Source: Mesorhizobium sp. ORS 3359 (GTDB taxonomy: Bacteria; Pseudomonadota; Alphaproteobacteria; Rhizobiales; Rhizobiaceae). Taken from it: 64,000 nt of DNA. Below are positions 9,802 through 18,281 of this stretch, piece by piece; within the stretch, counting starts at the first letter, position 1; each line of letters opens with the position of its first letter. A program made the position numbers and the translations under genes. The notes beneath the pieces were generated by a model. That model saw only the letters and a program-made list of their open reading frames with translations, searched no databases and was not told where the DNA came from. Location: assembly GCA_000824845.1 (NCBI GenBank), contig CCNC01000143.1:62001-126000 (forward strand), written 5' to 3'.

Positions 9802-9812
9802 TGGTCCAACCA
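9802..9812. promoter_or_regulatory. candidate FadR-family operator upstream of the GntR operon
   Basis: The 11-base sequence TGGTCCAACCA is a TGGT/ACCA inverted repeat with a 3-base centre and fits the FadR-subfamily consensus TNGTNNNACNA exactly. It lies 26 bases upstream of the regulator start at 9776, where it could block the operon promoter. The match is visible in the sequence; binding is inferred. Confidence 0.5.
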
Positions 9813-9894
9813 ATTTCTGCACAGACCGAAAGATGAGTCAACGGTCGAAATTACGCTGGGCCGACGACGCATTTCGCCATTCGGCCCTGCCATA

Positions 9895-10602
9895 TCAGCC
9901 GCGGATGCGCTTTGGCTCGGCAGCCGCGCGCTCCCGGCGCCAACGAGCGAACATTTCCTCGCGAACCCGCCTCGAAGCCGAAAGCCGCTCCTTGGCTTCC
10001 GCTAGGACAGAAGGCGAGGCCTCGGCCGGCGTGCCGGAGCGGAAGGGCGGTACCGGCGCGTATTCGAGCGAGAGCTGCACGATCTCGGCTTCGGCCTGGC
10101 CAAGCAGCCTTGCGACAAGTGTCAGGCCGAAATCGATGCCTGAGGTGACGCCGCCGGCGGTGATCAGCCTGCCGTCCTCGACGATCCGCGCATCGACCGG
10201 GATCGCGCCGAATTCTTCCAGGAAATCATGCGCATACCAGTGCGTGGTGGCGCGTTTGCCCTTGAGCAGCCCGGCTGCGCCAAGCACCAGGGCGCCGCTG
10301 CACACCGAAGTGATATAGCGCGCCTGCGCCGCGCGTTCCCAGATGAAATCGAGAACTGCCTTGTCCTCGAGCAGCGCGTTGACGCCGCCACCGCCCGGTA
10401 TGCACAGCACGTCGAGCGGCGGGCAATCCTCGAAGGTCGCCGTCGGCGTAAGCGACAGACGTGTCGACGACGTCACCGGATTGCGATCTTTCCAGATCAG
10501 TTCCACCTCAGCGCCCTTGACCGTTGCCATGACCTCATAAGGACCGGTGAGGTCGAGCTGCTGGACGTTTGGGAATACGAGAATGCCGAAACGAAGGGAC
10601 AT
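9895..10602 (-). CDS. DJ-1/PfpI family protein (isonitrile hydratase-like)
   Basis: This is a 235-residue single-domain DJ-1/PfpI protein. The nucleophile elbow ITSVCSGALVLG places the reactive Cys near residue 101, followed by THW, the arrangement in ThiJ/InhA-type isonitrile hydratases and in GlxA regulators. PGGGG near residues 70-73 forms the oxyanion side. ATG at 10602 is preferred over a longer in-frame start because a GGAG site lies just upstream and the domain begins at MSLRFGILVFP. It is transcribed away from an AraC-type gene that carries the same domain. Without a ligand-specific motif the reaction stays open (hydratase, glyoxalase or amidase are all known in the family). Confidence 0.85.
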   Translation of the reverse strand: MSLRFGILVFPNVQQLDLTGPYEVMATVKGAEVELIWKDRNPVTSSTRLSLTPTATFEDCPPLDVLCIPGGGGVNALLEDKAVLDFIWERAAQARYITSVCSGALVLGAAGLLKGKRATTHWYAHDFLEEFGAIPVDARIVEDGRLITAGGVTSGIDFGLTLVARLLGQAEAEIVQLSLEYAPVPPFRSGTPAEASPSVLAEAKERLSASRRVREEMFARWRRERAAAEPKRIRG

Positions 10603-10702
10603 GGGAATCTCCGCGGGGTTGACTGCTCGCAAGTTGACTTGGGCAACCTACGGCATCATGCTTTGGCGCGATTGCCATTCATCCCTCGTTTCAGGCCAGA
10701 CT

Positions 10703-11650
10703 ATGCGCCGCGTCGAAATCCTCGCCTATCCCGACATCCAGCTCCTCGATGTCAGCGGACCGCTTCAGGTTTTCGCCAGCGCCAACGACTTCAGAACGCA
10801 GGCCGGCGAAGCGGCCGCCTATGACGTTGCCGTCGTCGCCGCTTCGTCGCGGATCAGGACATCGTCCGGCTTGGTATTGGAAGCAGTGGCGCTGCCGGCG
10901 CACGGGACCACGATCGACACGGTCATCGTACCCGGCGGCTGGGGCGTCAACGCGGCCTGCGAGGATGCCGAGTTGGTGCAGTGGATCATCGGCCGCTCGC
11001 GCGATGCGACGCGAACCGCCTCAGTTTGCAGCGGCGCCATGCTGTTGGGCGAGGCCGGCCTGCTCGACGGCCGGCGTGCGGTGACCCATTGGGGCCGCTG
11101 CGCGGAGTTCGCCCGACGCTTTCCGGCGGTTCGGCTCGACCCCGACCCGATCTTCATTCGCGACGGCAATGTCTGGACCTCGGCCGGCGTGACAGCCGGC
11201 ATCGACCTAGCGCTCTCCTTCGTAGAGGCCGACCTTGGCCGGCGCATGGCGCTGGCGGTGGCGCGCGAGCTGGTTGTCTTCCTCAAACGTCCCGGCGGCC
11301 AGGCGCAGTTCAGCCAGACCCTCAAGCTGCAGGAAGGCGACGGGCGCTTCGACCGGCTGCATGGCTGGATCCTCGACAATCTCAGCGCCGACCTTTCGCT
11401 GGAACAGCTGGCCGACCGCGCCAATATGAGCCGGCGCAGTTTCTCGCGGCGCTATCAGGAGGCGACCGGTCGCACGCCCGCCCGCGCCGTCGAGGAGATC
11501 CGGATCGAAGCGGCGCGGCGGATGCTGGAGCGGGGACAAACGGTCGGCCAGACGGCCCGTCGCTGCGGCTTCGGCTCGGAAGAAACGATGCGGCGCGGCT
11601 TCCTACGCGTCCTCGGCACCAACCCGCGCGACTACCGTGAGCGCTTCTGA
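10703..11650 (+). CDS. GlxA-family AraC-type transcriptional regulator with DJ-1/PfpI domain
   Basis: This 315-residue protein has an N-terminal DJ-1/PfpI domain (residues 1-190, with TASVCSGAMLLG placing a Cys at 109) and a C-terminal AraC DNA-binding domain with two helix-turn-helix units (ANMSRRSFSRRYQ near 251; CGFGSEETMRRGF near 288). This is the GlxA/FtrA regulator layout. ATG at 10703 begins the conserved MRRVEILAYPD strand; a longer reading overlaps the divergent gene. The 100-base gap to the divergent DJ-1 enzyme gene suggests it controls that gene. The sensor domain is homologous to its probable target enzyme, so both may bind the same small molecule. Confidence 0.9.
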   Translation: MRRVEILAYPDIQLLDVSGPLQVFASANDFRTQAGEAAAYDVAVVAASSRIRTSSGLVLEAVALPAHGTTIDTVIVPGGWGVNAACEDAELVQWIIGRSRDATRTASVCSGAMLLGEAGLLDGRRAVTHWGRCAEFARRFPAVRLDPDPIFIRDGNVWTSAGVTAGIDLALSFVEADLGRRMALAVARELVVFLKRPGGQAQFSQTLKLQEGDGRFDRLHGWILDNLSADLSLEQLADRANMSRRSFSRRYQEATGRTPARAVEEIRIEAARRMLERGQTVGQTARRCGFGSEETMRRGFLRVLGTNPRDYRERF

Positions 11651-11733
11651 TCGCGATTGACTGCCCCGCTTATGGCAGTCTGGCCACGGCCCGGCATGAC
11701 CTCAACGGGCGAAAGGCGTCGCCGGCACCCAGG

Positions 11734-11814
11734 TTATCGCGCGAGCTTTCCGCAACCAAGCGCCAGCGCCTGGCGACGTGTCAGCAGGGATTTTGCGAAG
11801 ACATCATTTGCCAT
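11734..11814 (-). pseudogene. short Tat-signal-like ORF, possible gene remnant
   Basis: A 26-codon ORF starts at ATG 11814 behind a strong GGAGGATAAA ribosome site and stops with TAA at 11734. The peptide starts MANDVFAKSLLTRRQALALG, which looks like the beginning of a twin-arginine export signal (TRRQALALG) and then stops before any mature domain. It lies 26 bases downstream of the SDR gene in the same direction, where an operon gene would be expected. It may be the surviving 5' end of a lost exported protein, or a small peptide. No continuation was recognised in the other frames up to the convergent regulator gene. Confidence 0.4.
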
Positions 11815-11839
11815 TTTATCCTCCGATCTATGGCTTGTG

Positions 11840-12601
11840 TCAGGGGTGGTGAAGCACGCTCAGGCCGCCATCCGCGACGAGGCAGGCGGCGTTGATGAAG
11901 GGGCATTCGTCGGAGACGAGGAAAACCGCCGCCATGGCGATTTCTTCGGGCGTCGCGATCCGCCCGCCTGGATGCAGCGCCAGCGTCTTGGCGCGCGCGG
12001 CCTCCGGCTCGTCGAAGCTGTTCCAGTAGTCGATGACCTTCTGGGTGGCGACATAACCGGGCGCCAATGCGTTCACGCGCACATTGTTGCCGGCATATTC
12101 GATCGCCAGCGATTTGGTCAGGCCGAGCAGCGCATGCTTGGCGACGGGATAGGGAAAGGTGTGCGGGATGATGGTGAAGGCGTGCGTGGAGGCGATGTTG
12201 AGGATCACGCCGCCGCCCTGCCCGATCATCCCCGGCAGCGCCGCCTTGGCGCAGTGCCAGGCGCCCTTCACATTGACGTCGAGATTGCGGGTCCAGTCGT
12301 CCTCGGTGGCGTCAAGCGGCGTCGAGAAGACGTTGACGCCGGCATTGTTGATGACGGTGTTGACCGGACCGATGGCCTTCGTCGCCGCTGCCATGGCGGC
12401 GTTGATTGCAGCAGCGTCGGCGATGTCGGCCACCGCGTATGCGACCTTGCCCAGACGGCCGGCGCTTTCGGCAAGCAGCTCCGCGTCGCGGTCGACCAGG
12501 AACAGCTCGGCCTTCTCGCGCAGGCAGGCCTCGGCGATGGCGTAGCCGATGCCTTGCGCGGCGCCGGTGAGGAAGATGCGTTTTCCCTCAAGGCGTCCCA
12601 T
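11840..12601 (-). CDS. SDR family sugar dehydrogenase-like oxidoreductase
   Basis: This 253-residue classical short-chain dehydrogenase has the cofactor motif TGAAQGIG (residues 12-19), the NNAG strand near residue 86, catalytic Ser in NIASTH and the YPVAK Tyr-Lys pair near residue 149. An Asp at the end of strand 2 (VDRDAE, near residue 38) suggests NAD preference. It directly follows the AraH-like permease (stop and start share one base), and the divergent operon encodes D-galactonate dehydratase. It resembles rhizobial SDR-type D-galactose/aldose 1-dehydrogenases, which would supply the lactone precursor of galactonate. L-arabinose or L-fucose is also possible. Confidence 0.85.
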   Translation of the reverse strand: MGRLEGKRIFLTGAAQGIGYAIAEACLREKAELFLVDRDAELLAESAGRLGKVAYAVADIADAAAINAAMAAATKAIGPVNTVINNAGVNVFSTPLDATEDDWTRNLDVNVKGAWHCAKAALPGMIGQGGGVILNIASTHAFTIIPHTFPYPVAKHALLGLTKSLAIEYAGNNVRVNALAPGYVATQKVIDYWNSFDEPEAARAKTLALHPGGRIATPEEIAMAAVFLVSDECPFINAACLVADGGLSVLHHP

Positions 12602-13551
12602 CAGCGCCGCCCCAATGCCGAGGAGCGCAGATTGTCGAGGAGCACGGCCAGGAGCAGGATCACGCCGCGCACGATATATTGGTAGAAGGCCGGGATGTTG
12701 AGCAGGTTCATCGCGTTCTCGGCGATGCCCATGATCAGCACGCCGACGATGACGCCCGACATCGTCGCCCTGCCGCCGGCCAGCGAGACACCGCCGAGCA
12801 CGCAGGCCGAGATCACCGACAGCTCCAGGCCCACCGCGGCGTTGGGCTGGCCGGACGTGATGCGCGAGGCGAGCAGGATGCCGGCGATGCCGCAGACCAC
12901 GCCCTGCAGCGTGAAGATCCAGATGCGCGTCCGGTCGACATTGACGCCGGCCAGCCGCGAGGCTTCCGGATTGCCGCCGATGGCCAGCGTGTTCTTACCG
13001 AAGACCGTGCTGTTGAGCACGAAACCGAAAATGGCGAAGAGCACCGCCAGCACCCAGATCGGCGTCGGGATGCCGAGCAGCTTCGACAGGGCAAGCTGGT
13101 AGAAATCCGGGCTGTTGATGCCCACCGCTCTGCCGTCCGACGAGATCAGCGCGAAACCGCGCACGATCTGCATGGTGGCCAGAGTGGTGATCAGGGCGTT
13201 GATGCGGAACTTGGCGATGACGACGCCGTTGACCCAGCCGACGACGGCGCCGCAGGCGATGGCTGCGATAAGGCCAAGCAGGATCGAGCCGGTGGCGTTC
13301 GAGGCCATCACCGCGACCATGCCGGCAAAGGCGACGATGGAGCCGACCGAGAGATCGAAGTCGCGCGCCGCGAGACAGAACATCATCGTGCAGGCGACGA
13401 TGCCGACGGTGACCACGGACTGCAGCAGGCCCAGCATGTTGCGGTCGGTGAGGAAGTTCGGCACGAGCAGCGACACCAGCGCGAAAGCGACGATGAAGAT
13501 GACGACGAGGCCTTGTTCGCCGAGCAGGATCTTCTTCAATCGATCGGTCAT
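12601..13551 (-). CDS. araH: CUT2 sugar ABC transporter permease (AraH-like)
   Basis: This 316-residue permease belongs to the branched-chain/monosaccharide (RbsC-type) family. Eight or more hydrophobic helices are visible, with FCLAARDFDLSVGSIVAFAGM near residues 58-78 being the conserved family signature and GGNPEASRLAGV near residue 195 the cytoplasmic coupling segment. Together with AraG- and AraF-like subunits encoded immediately upstream it forms a high-affinity aldose importer. The symbol follows the close match of the binding protein to E. coli AraF. In this context D-galactose may also be imported. Confidence 0.85.
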   Translation of the reverse strand: MTDRLKKILLGEQGLVVIFIVAFALVSLLVPNFLTDRNMLGLLQSVVTVGIVACTMMFCLAARDFDLSVGSIVAFAGMVAVMASNATGSILLGLIAAIACGAVVGWVNGVVIAKFRINALITTLATMQIVRGFALISSDGRAVGINSPDFYQLALSKLLGIPTPIWVLAVLFAIFGFVLNSTVFGKNTLAIGGNPEASRLAGVNVDRTRIWIFTLQGVVCGIAGILLASRITSGQPNAAVGLELSVISACVLGGVSLAGGRATMSGVIVGVLIMGIAENAMNLLNIPAFYQYIVRGVILLLAVLLDNLRSSALGRR

Positions 13552-13560
13552 TACAAATCC

Positions 13561-15072
13561 TCAGGATGCGATCGCGTCGGAGGTCTTCTTGTCGGGGAGC
13601 GCGGCGGCCAGGATCGCCTTTTCGGCGAACTGGCCGCGCGCGAGCTGGGCGCTGATGCGCCCGCCGCACATCACCAGGATGCGATCGCAGATGCCCATCA
13701 CTTCCGGCAGCTCGGAGGAGACGACGACGATCGCCATGCCGTCCTCGGCGAGCCGGTAGAGCAGCTCGTAGATCTCCGACTTGGCGCCGACATCGATGCC
13801 GCGCGTCGGCTCGTCGATGATCAAAACGCGGATGTTCTGCTCGGACAGCCAACGGCCGAGGATGACCTTCTGCTGGTTGCCGCCGGAGAGGTTGACGATG
13901 TCCTGCTTGCGCGACGGCGTGCGCACCTTGAGCTTCTTGATGAAGGTTTCGGCGGTCTCGATCTCGCTGGCGCGGCTCAGCACGCCGAAGCGCGTGTGAT
14001 GGCGCCTGGACGAGATGTTGATGTTCTCCTCGATCGAGCGGCCCTGGATGATGCCGTCATGCTTGCGGTCTTCCGAGCAGAGCACGATGCCGCCCCGGAT
14101 CGCGTCATGTGGGCTGGCAGCGGCAATTGTCTTGCCGTCGACCGTGATCGTGCCACCCGAGCGCGGGTCGGCGCCGAAGACCAGCCGCATCAGCTCCGAG
14201 CGTCCGGCGCCGATCAGGCCGAAGAAACCGACGATCTCGCCGGCGCGGGCTTCGAAGCTTGCCGGCGTGCGCAGCCGGGCACCGCTCAAGCCCTCGACCT
14301 TGAGGCGAACCTCGCCGGCCTTGCGCGGGCGAAAACCCCAGATGTCGGAGATCTCCCGGCCGACCATCTCGGCCACGACCTGGTCGCGCGTCACATCTGT
14401 GAGCGAAGCGTGATGCGCGGCGAGCTTGCCGTCGCGCAGCACCGTCAAGCTGTCGCAGAGCCGGAACACTTCGTCGAGGCGGTGCGAGACATAGATGATG
14501 ACCTTGCCCTCGCCGCGCAGCCGGTCGATCAGCTTAAACAGGATCTCGCTTTCACGCGAGGACAGCGACGAGGTCGGCTCGTCAAGCGCAATGACGCGGG
14601 CGTTGAGCATCACCGCCTTGGCGATCTCGACCATCTGGCGCTCGCCGATCGAGAGCGTCTTGACCTTGCGGCGCATGTCGATGTCGATGCCGGCCGATTT
14701 CAGCTTGGCGCCGACATCGTCGAGCATACGGCGGCGGGCGATCACGCCTCCGCTAGCCGGAAACCGGCCGAGGCTGAGATTCTCGGCGACGGTTAGCTCG
14801 GGCACCAGCTGCAGTTCCTGGTGGATGACGATCACGCCATTGTCGAAGGCGTTCCTGGTCGAAGCATAGGCCTGGACTTTGCCGTCGATGCGTATCTCCC
14901 CGGCATCGGCATGCTGGTCGCCGGACAGGATCTTGATAAGGGTCGATTTGCCGGCGCCGTTCTCGCCCATCAGCCCGTGCACGGCGCCCTTCTCGACGCC
15001 GAACGACACATCCGACAAGGCTCTGACGCCAGGATAGGTCTTGGTGATGTTGGAGAATTCGAGAAAGGACAC
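13561..15072 (-). CDS. araG: CUT2 sugar ABC transporter ATP-binding protein, tandem ATPase (AraG-like)
   Basis: This 503-residue protein contains two fused ABC domains. The N-terminal half has Walker A GENGAGKST near residue 38 and signature LSIGERQM near 140; the C-terminal half has the degenerate Walker A GLIGAGRSE near 287 and the signature LSGGNQQK near 400. That asymmetry is typical of AraG/RbsA/MglA. The GTG start at 15072 begins the conserved VSFLEFSNITKTY strand; an in-frame ATG 15 codons earlier adds an unrelated peptide. It contrasts with the split version of the same protein encoded at 32144-33611. Confidence 0.9.
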   Translation of the reverse strand: MSFLEFSNITKTYPGVRALSDVSFGVEKGAVHGLMGENGAGKSTLIKILSGDQHADAGEIRIDGKVQAYASTRNAFDNGVIVIHQELQLVPELTVAENLSLGRFPASGGVIARRRMLDDVGAKLKSAGIDIDMRRKVKTLSIGERQMVEIAKAVMLNARVIALDEPTSSLSSRESEILFKLIDRLRGEGKVIIYVSHRLDEVFRLCDSLTVLRDGKLAAHHASLTDVTRDQVVAEMVGREISDIWGFRPRKAGEVRLKVEGLSGARLRTPASFEARAGEIVGFFGLIGAGRSELMRLVFGADPRSGGTITVDGKTIAAASPHDAIRGGIVLCSEDRKHDGIIQGRSIEENINISSRRHHTRFGVLSRASEIETAETFIKKLKVRTPSRKQDIVNLSGGNQQKVILGRWLSEQNIRVLIIDEPTRGIDVGAKSEIYELLYRLAEDGMAIVVVSSELPEVMGICDRILVMCGGRISAQLARGQFAEKAILAAALPDKKTSDAIAS

Positions 15073-15143
15073 GGGCCTCGATCCTTCTTGAGCATGCCAA
15101 ACGGGCGGCGGCATCAAGCCGCCGCCCGTTTGTACAGGGAGGA

Positions 15144-16136
15144 CTATTCGATGCCGAGGTCCTTGCGCACCTTCTGATAATCGTCGCGCTTGGCCAGCGC
15201 GCCGGCGGTCAGCGTCAGCTTGGCCGGCTCCTTGTTGTTGGCGATCCAGTCATACATGTCGAGCGCCGTCTCGTAGCCGTGGCGCTTGGGCGAAATGATC
15301 ACCGTGCCGACGAAACCGGTGGCGGCGGGCTTCTTGAACTCGTTGATCGCCGATTCCGCGCCGCCGATGCCGACGCCGATCATGCCGTCCGCCGGGATGC
15401 CGACGCTTTCGGACGCGCGCACCGCGCCCAGCACCGCCTCGTCATTGAGGCCGAAGGCGATCCACTTCTTGATGTCGGCATGGGCGTTGAGCACAACCGT
15501 CGCGGCGTTGAGCGCGGCTTCGGTATCGGTCTTGGCCTGCGGCGCGTCGAAGATGTTTTCCGCCTTGAAGCCCGCTGCCTTCAGCACCGAGATCGCGCCC
15601 TCAACGCGGTCCACGGCGGTCGGCAGCTGGTCATAGGAAACGCGAATCGCGCCGACCTCATCCATCTTCCAGCCGCGCGCCTTCATCTCGTCGATGATGG
15701 CCTGACCCACCGCCTCGCCGATCTTGGTGGCGGAGATGCCCATATGCGGCACGTCTTCCAGCGGCTTGCCGTCGGCGCCGACGAGGCGGTCGTCCACCGT
15801 CATCAGCTTGAGATTGTTGGCGGCGGCCTTGGCGACGATGCCCGGGCCGAGCTTCACGTCCGGGGTGCAGACGACGAAGCCCTGCGCGCCTTGGGCGCCC
15901 AGATTGTCGATCGCCGACATCAGCTTCTCGCCGTCCTCGGCGCCGATCTTGACGAGGGTGAAACCCTTTTCCTTGGCAGCCTGGTCGGCGAACTTCCATT
16001 CGTCCTGGAACCAGGGCTCCTCGGGCTGTTTGACGATGAAGCCGATCTTGGTGTCCTGAGCGTAGGCCGACGCGATCGTGGTGACCGACAAGACGGCGAG
16101 AGCACCCGCGACGAGCGCGGTTTTCAAAAGTCGCAT
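15144..16136 (-). CDS. araF: L-arabinose-type ABC transporter substrate-binding protein (AraF-like)
   Basis: This 330-residue periplasmic protein has a signal peptide (MRLLKTALVAGAL, cleavage after ASAYA near residue 26). The mature start reads GFIVKQPEEPWFQDEWKFAD, nearly the same as E. coli AraF, and CTPDVKLGP, VDDRLV and ATKIGE also match. AraF binds L-arabinose and D-galactose. The gene heads the minus-strand operon araFGH-SDR and diverges from a FadR-type regulator and D-galactonate dehydratase, which favours D-galactose or L-arabinose entering an oxidative, non-phosphorylated pathway. Confidence 0.88.
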   Translation of the reverse strand: MRLLKTALVAGALAVLSVTTIASAYAQDTKIGFIVKQPEEPWFQDEWKFADQAAKEKGFTLVKIGAEDGEKLMSAIDNLGAQGAQGFVVCTPDVKLGPGIVAKAAANNLKLMTVDDRLVGADGKPLEDVPHMGISATKIGEAVGQAIIDEMKARGWKMDEVGAIRVSYDQLPTAVDRVEGAISVLKAAGFKAENIFDAPQAKTDTEAALNAATVVLNAHADIKKWIAFGLNDEAVLGAVRASESVGIPADGMIGVGIGGAESAINEFKKPAATGFVGTVIISPKRHGYETALDMYDWIANNKEPAKLTLTAGALAKRDDYQKVRKDLGIE

Positions 16137-16197
16137 GATTACCTCCCAGCAAACGGCCGGGCGCTCAGCCCGGATTGATCCTGTGTAGTCAATTTTG

Positions 16198-16224
16198 TCA
16201 TACCCGTCAATTGATCTGGTATGA
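16198..16224. promoter_or_regulatory. inverted repeat in the araF/gntR divergent promoter region
   Basis: Arms TCATACC (16198-16204) and GGTATGA (16218-16224) are perfect reverse complements separated by 13 bases. They lie 62 bases upstream of araF and 115 bases upstream of the FadR-type regulator, in the most AT-rich part of the gap. The position and symmetry suit an operator for the divergent regulator; this is inferred. Confidence 0.4.
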
Positions 16225-16338
16225 TAAATAAGATAGATAGTCCGACAAGCAGTCGCTGGCGCAAATCACTCGCATCCGCTAAGGCCGGACCAATTGCGCG
16301 CAAACCGAAGGGTTCGCTGCCTTGGAGGAGGGGCTGAG

Positions 16339-17097
16339 GTGAACGAAACACCGAAGAAGGCTGACGAGGACAAGCAAGAGCGCGAGACGGCGCGTCGCCC
16401 GCGCGTCATGCCCGACGTGACCAAGGCGATCGCCTCCGACATCTTCTCCGGCCGCTATCCGGCCGGGTCGTCGTTGCCGACCGAAAATGACCTGGGCGTC
16501 GAATATGGCGTCAGCCGCACCGTCATCCGCGAGGCGCTGAAGGTGCTGGCGGCCAAAGGCCTGGTGCTGTCCCGGCCGCGCATCGGCACGGTGGTCTGCG
16601 ACCAGGACAACTGGAACATCATCGATCCGCAAGTGCTGGCCTGGCATGCGCCGCATGCGCTGGACGACAAGCTGTTCGACGCGATCCTCGAGACCCGCCG
16701 CGCCATCGAGCCGCTGGTCGCGGAACTTGCGGCGACACGCGCGACGCTGCAGGAGATCGCCGACCTCGAAGCGGCCTGGCAAGGCATGGCCGGCGCCGGG
16801 GAGGACCTGACGCAATTCTCGCGCTCCGACATCGTCTTCCACCAGATCGTCTATGGCGCGAGCCACAACCCGATCTTCCGCCAGATCGGAAAGCTGATCG
16901 ATACAGCGTTGCTGTTTTCGCTGGAAGCCACCGCGACGATCTCGCCGGTCCGGCGCAAGGAAGCGGCTGCGGCGCATGGCGAGGTGGTCGAGGCGCTGCG
17001 CATGCGCGACGCCGTCGCCGCGCGCAATGCGGCCAGCAAGATACTCGATCTCGCCGCACGCGACCTCGTCAGCGCCAAGAAACTGAAGAACAACTGA
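16339..17097 (+). CDS. FadR/GntR-family transcriptional regulator
   Basis: This 252-residue regulator has an N-terminal winged helix, with LPTENDLGVEYGVSRTVIRE near residues 47-66, and a C-terminal FCD domain that carries DIVFHQIVYGASHNPIF near residue 164. GTG at 16339 is chosen because GGAGGAGG lies 8-13 bases upstream; an in-frame ATG 15 codons earlier would place the ribosome site inside the gene. D-galactonate dehydratase follows after 7 bases, resembling the DgoR-dgo arrangement in which galactonate is the inducer. It probably controls both this operon and the divergent araFGH operon. Confidence 0.88.
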   Translation: MNETPKKADEDKQERETARRPRVMPDVTKAIASDIFSGRYPAGSSLPTENDLGVEYGVSRTVIREALKVLAAKGLVLSRPRIGTVVCDQDNWNIIDPQVLAWHAPHALDDKLFDAILETRRAIEPLVAELAATRATLQEIADLEAAWQGMAGAGEDLTQFSRSDIVFHQIVYGASHNPIFRQIGKLIDTALLFSLEATATISPVRRKEAAAAHGEVVEALRMRDAVAARNAASKILDLAARDLVSAKKLKNN

Positions 17098-17104
17098 GAC
17101 CGGC

Positions 17105-18253
17105 ATGAAGATCACCGCTCTGACCACCTACATCGTTCCGCCGCGCTGGCTGTTCCTCAAGGTGGAGACCGACGCCGGCATCAGCGGCTGGGGCGAGCCT
17201 GTGGTCGAAGGCAAGGCGCTGACGGTAGAAGCAGCGGTCAAGGAACTGGCCGACTACCTGATCGGCAAGGACCCGCGTCTGATCGAGGATCATTGGACGG
17301 TGATGCATCGCGGCGGCTTCTATCGCGGCGGGCCGATCCTGATGAGCGCCATCGCCGGCATCGACCAGGCGCTGTGGGACATCAAGGGCAAGGCGCTCGG
17401 CGTCCCGGTGCATGAATTGCTCGGCGGCAAGCTGCGCGAGACGATCAAGGTCTATTCCTGGATCGGCGGCGACCGGCCGGCGGAGGTCGCCGCCGGCGCC
17501 AAGGACGTGGTGGCGCGCGGCTTCCAGGCGCTCAAGATGAACGGCACCGAGGAACTGCAGATCGTCGACAGCCACGACAGGATCGATGCCGCGGTCGAAC
17601 GCGTCGCCATGGTGCGCGAGGCCGTTGGCCCGAATATCGGCATCGCGGTCGATTTCCACGGCCGCGTGCACCGGCCGATGGCGCGCATCCTGGTCAAGGA
17701 ACTGGAGCCCTACCGGCTGATGTTCATCGAGGAACCGGTGCTCAGCGAGAATCGCGAGGCGCTGAAGGAGATCGCCGCGCTCGGCTCGACGCCGATCGCG
17801 CTCGGCGAGCGGCTCTACAGCCGCTGGGACTTCAAGCCGGTGTTCGAGGAGGCTGTCGTCGACATCATCCAGCCGGATCTCTCCCATGCCGGCGGCATCA
17901 CCGAATGCCGCAAGATTGCGGCGATGGCGGAAGCCTATGACGTGGCGGTGGCGCCGCATTGTCCGCTGGGGCCCATCGCGCTGGCCGCATGCCTGCAACT
18001 CGACGCCGTGAGCTACAATTGCTTCATCCAGGAGCAGAGCCTTGGCATCCACTACAATGCCGGCAACGACCTGCTCGACTATGCCGCCAACAAGGACGTG
18101 TTCCGCTACGAGGATGGCTATGTCGCGATCCCGGATGGGCCCGGCCTGGGCGTCGAGATCGACGAGGATTACGTGAAGGAGCGCGCCAAGGAAGGACACC
18201 GCTGGCGTAACCCGGTGTGGCGCCACAAGGACGGCTCATTTGCGGAGTGGTAA
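17105..18253 (+). CDS. dgoD: D-galactonate dehydratase
   Basis: This 382-residue enolase-superfamily enzyme converts D-galactonate to 2-keto-3-deoxygalactonate in the De Ley-Doudoroff route. Family marks include GGFYRGGPI near residue 66, the catalytic VDFHGR segment near residue 181 (Asp metal ligand and His base), IEEPV and GERLYSR (further metal ligands), and APHCPLGP near residue 285 holding the second His. The N-terminal capping domain begins MKITALTTYIVPPRW. It is coupled to the FadR-type regulator. The kinase and aldolase of the rest of the pathway are not in this window. Confidence 0.93.
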   Translation: MKITALTTYIVPPRWLFLKVETDAGISGWGEPVVEGKALTVEAAVKELADYLIGKDPRLIEDHWTVMHRGGFYRGGPILMSAIAGIDQALWDIKGKALGVPVHELLGGKLRETIKVYSWIGGDRPAEVAAGAKDVVARGFQALKMNGTEELQIVDSHDRIDAAVERVAMVREAVGPNIGIAVDFHGRVHRPMARILVKELEPYRLMFIEEPVLSENREALKEIAALGSTPIALGERLYSRWDFKPVFEEAVVDIIQPDLSHAGGITECRKIAAMAEAYDVAVAPHCPLGPIALAACLQLDAVSYNCFIQEQSLGIHYNAGNDLLDYAANKDVFRYEDGYVAIPDGPGLGVEIDEDYVKERAKEGHRWRNPVWRHKDGSFAEW

Positions 18254-18281
18254 GCCGGCGAAGATTCCGATCCGCGAAAGC

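Noticed and set aside
11659..11680. Terminator GACTGCC/GGCAGTC after the GlxA-type gene
   Set aside because: A 7-bp stem with 8-base loop and no T run is too weak to call.
12679..14796. 705-codon open frame on the plus strand opposite araH/araG
   Set aside because: It is an antisense shadow of the high-GC transporter genes, with His/Asp/Arg-rich composition and no recognisable domain.
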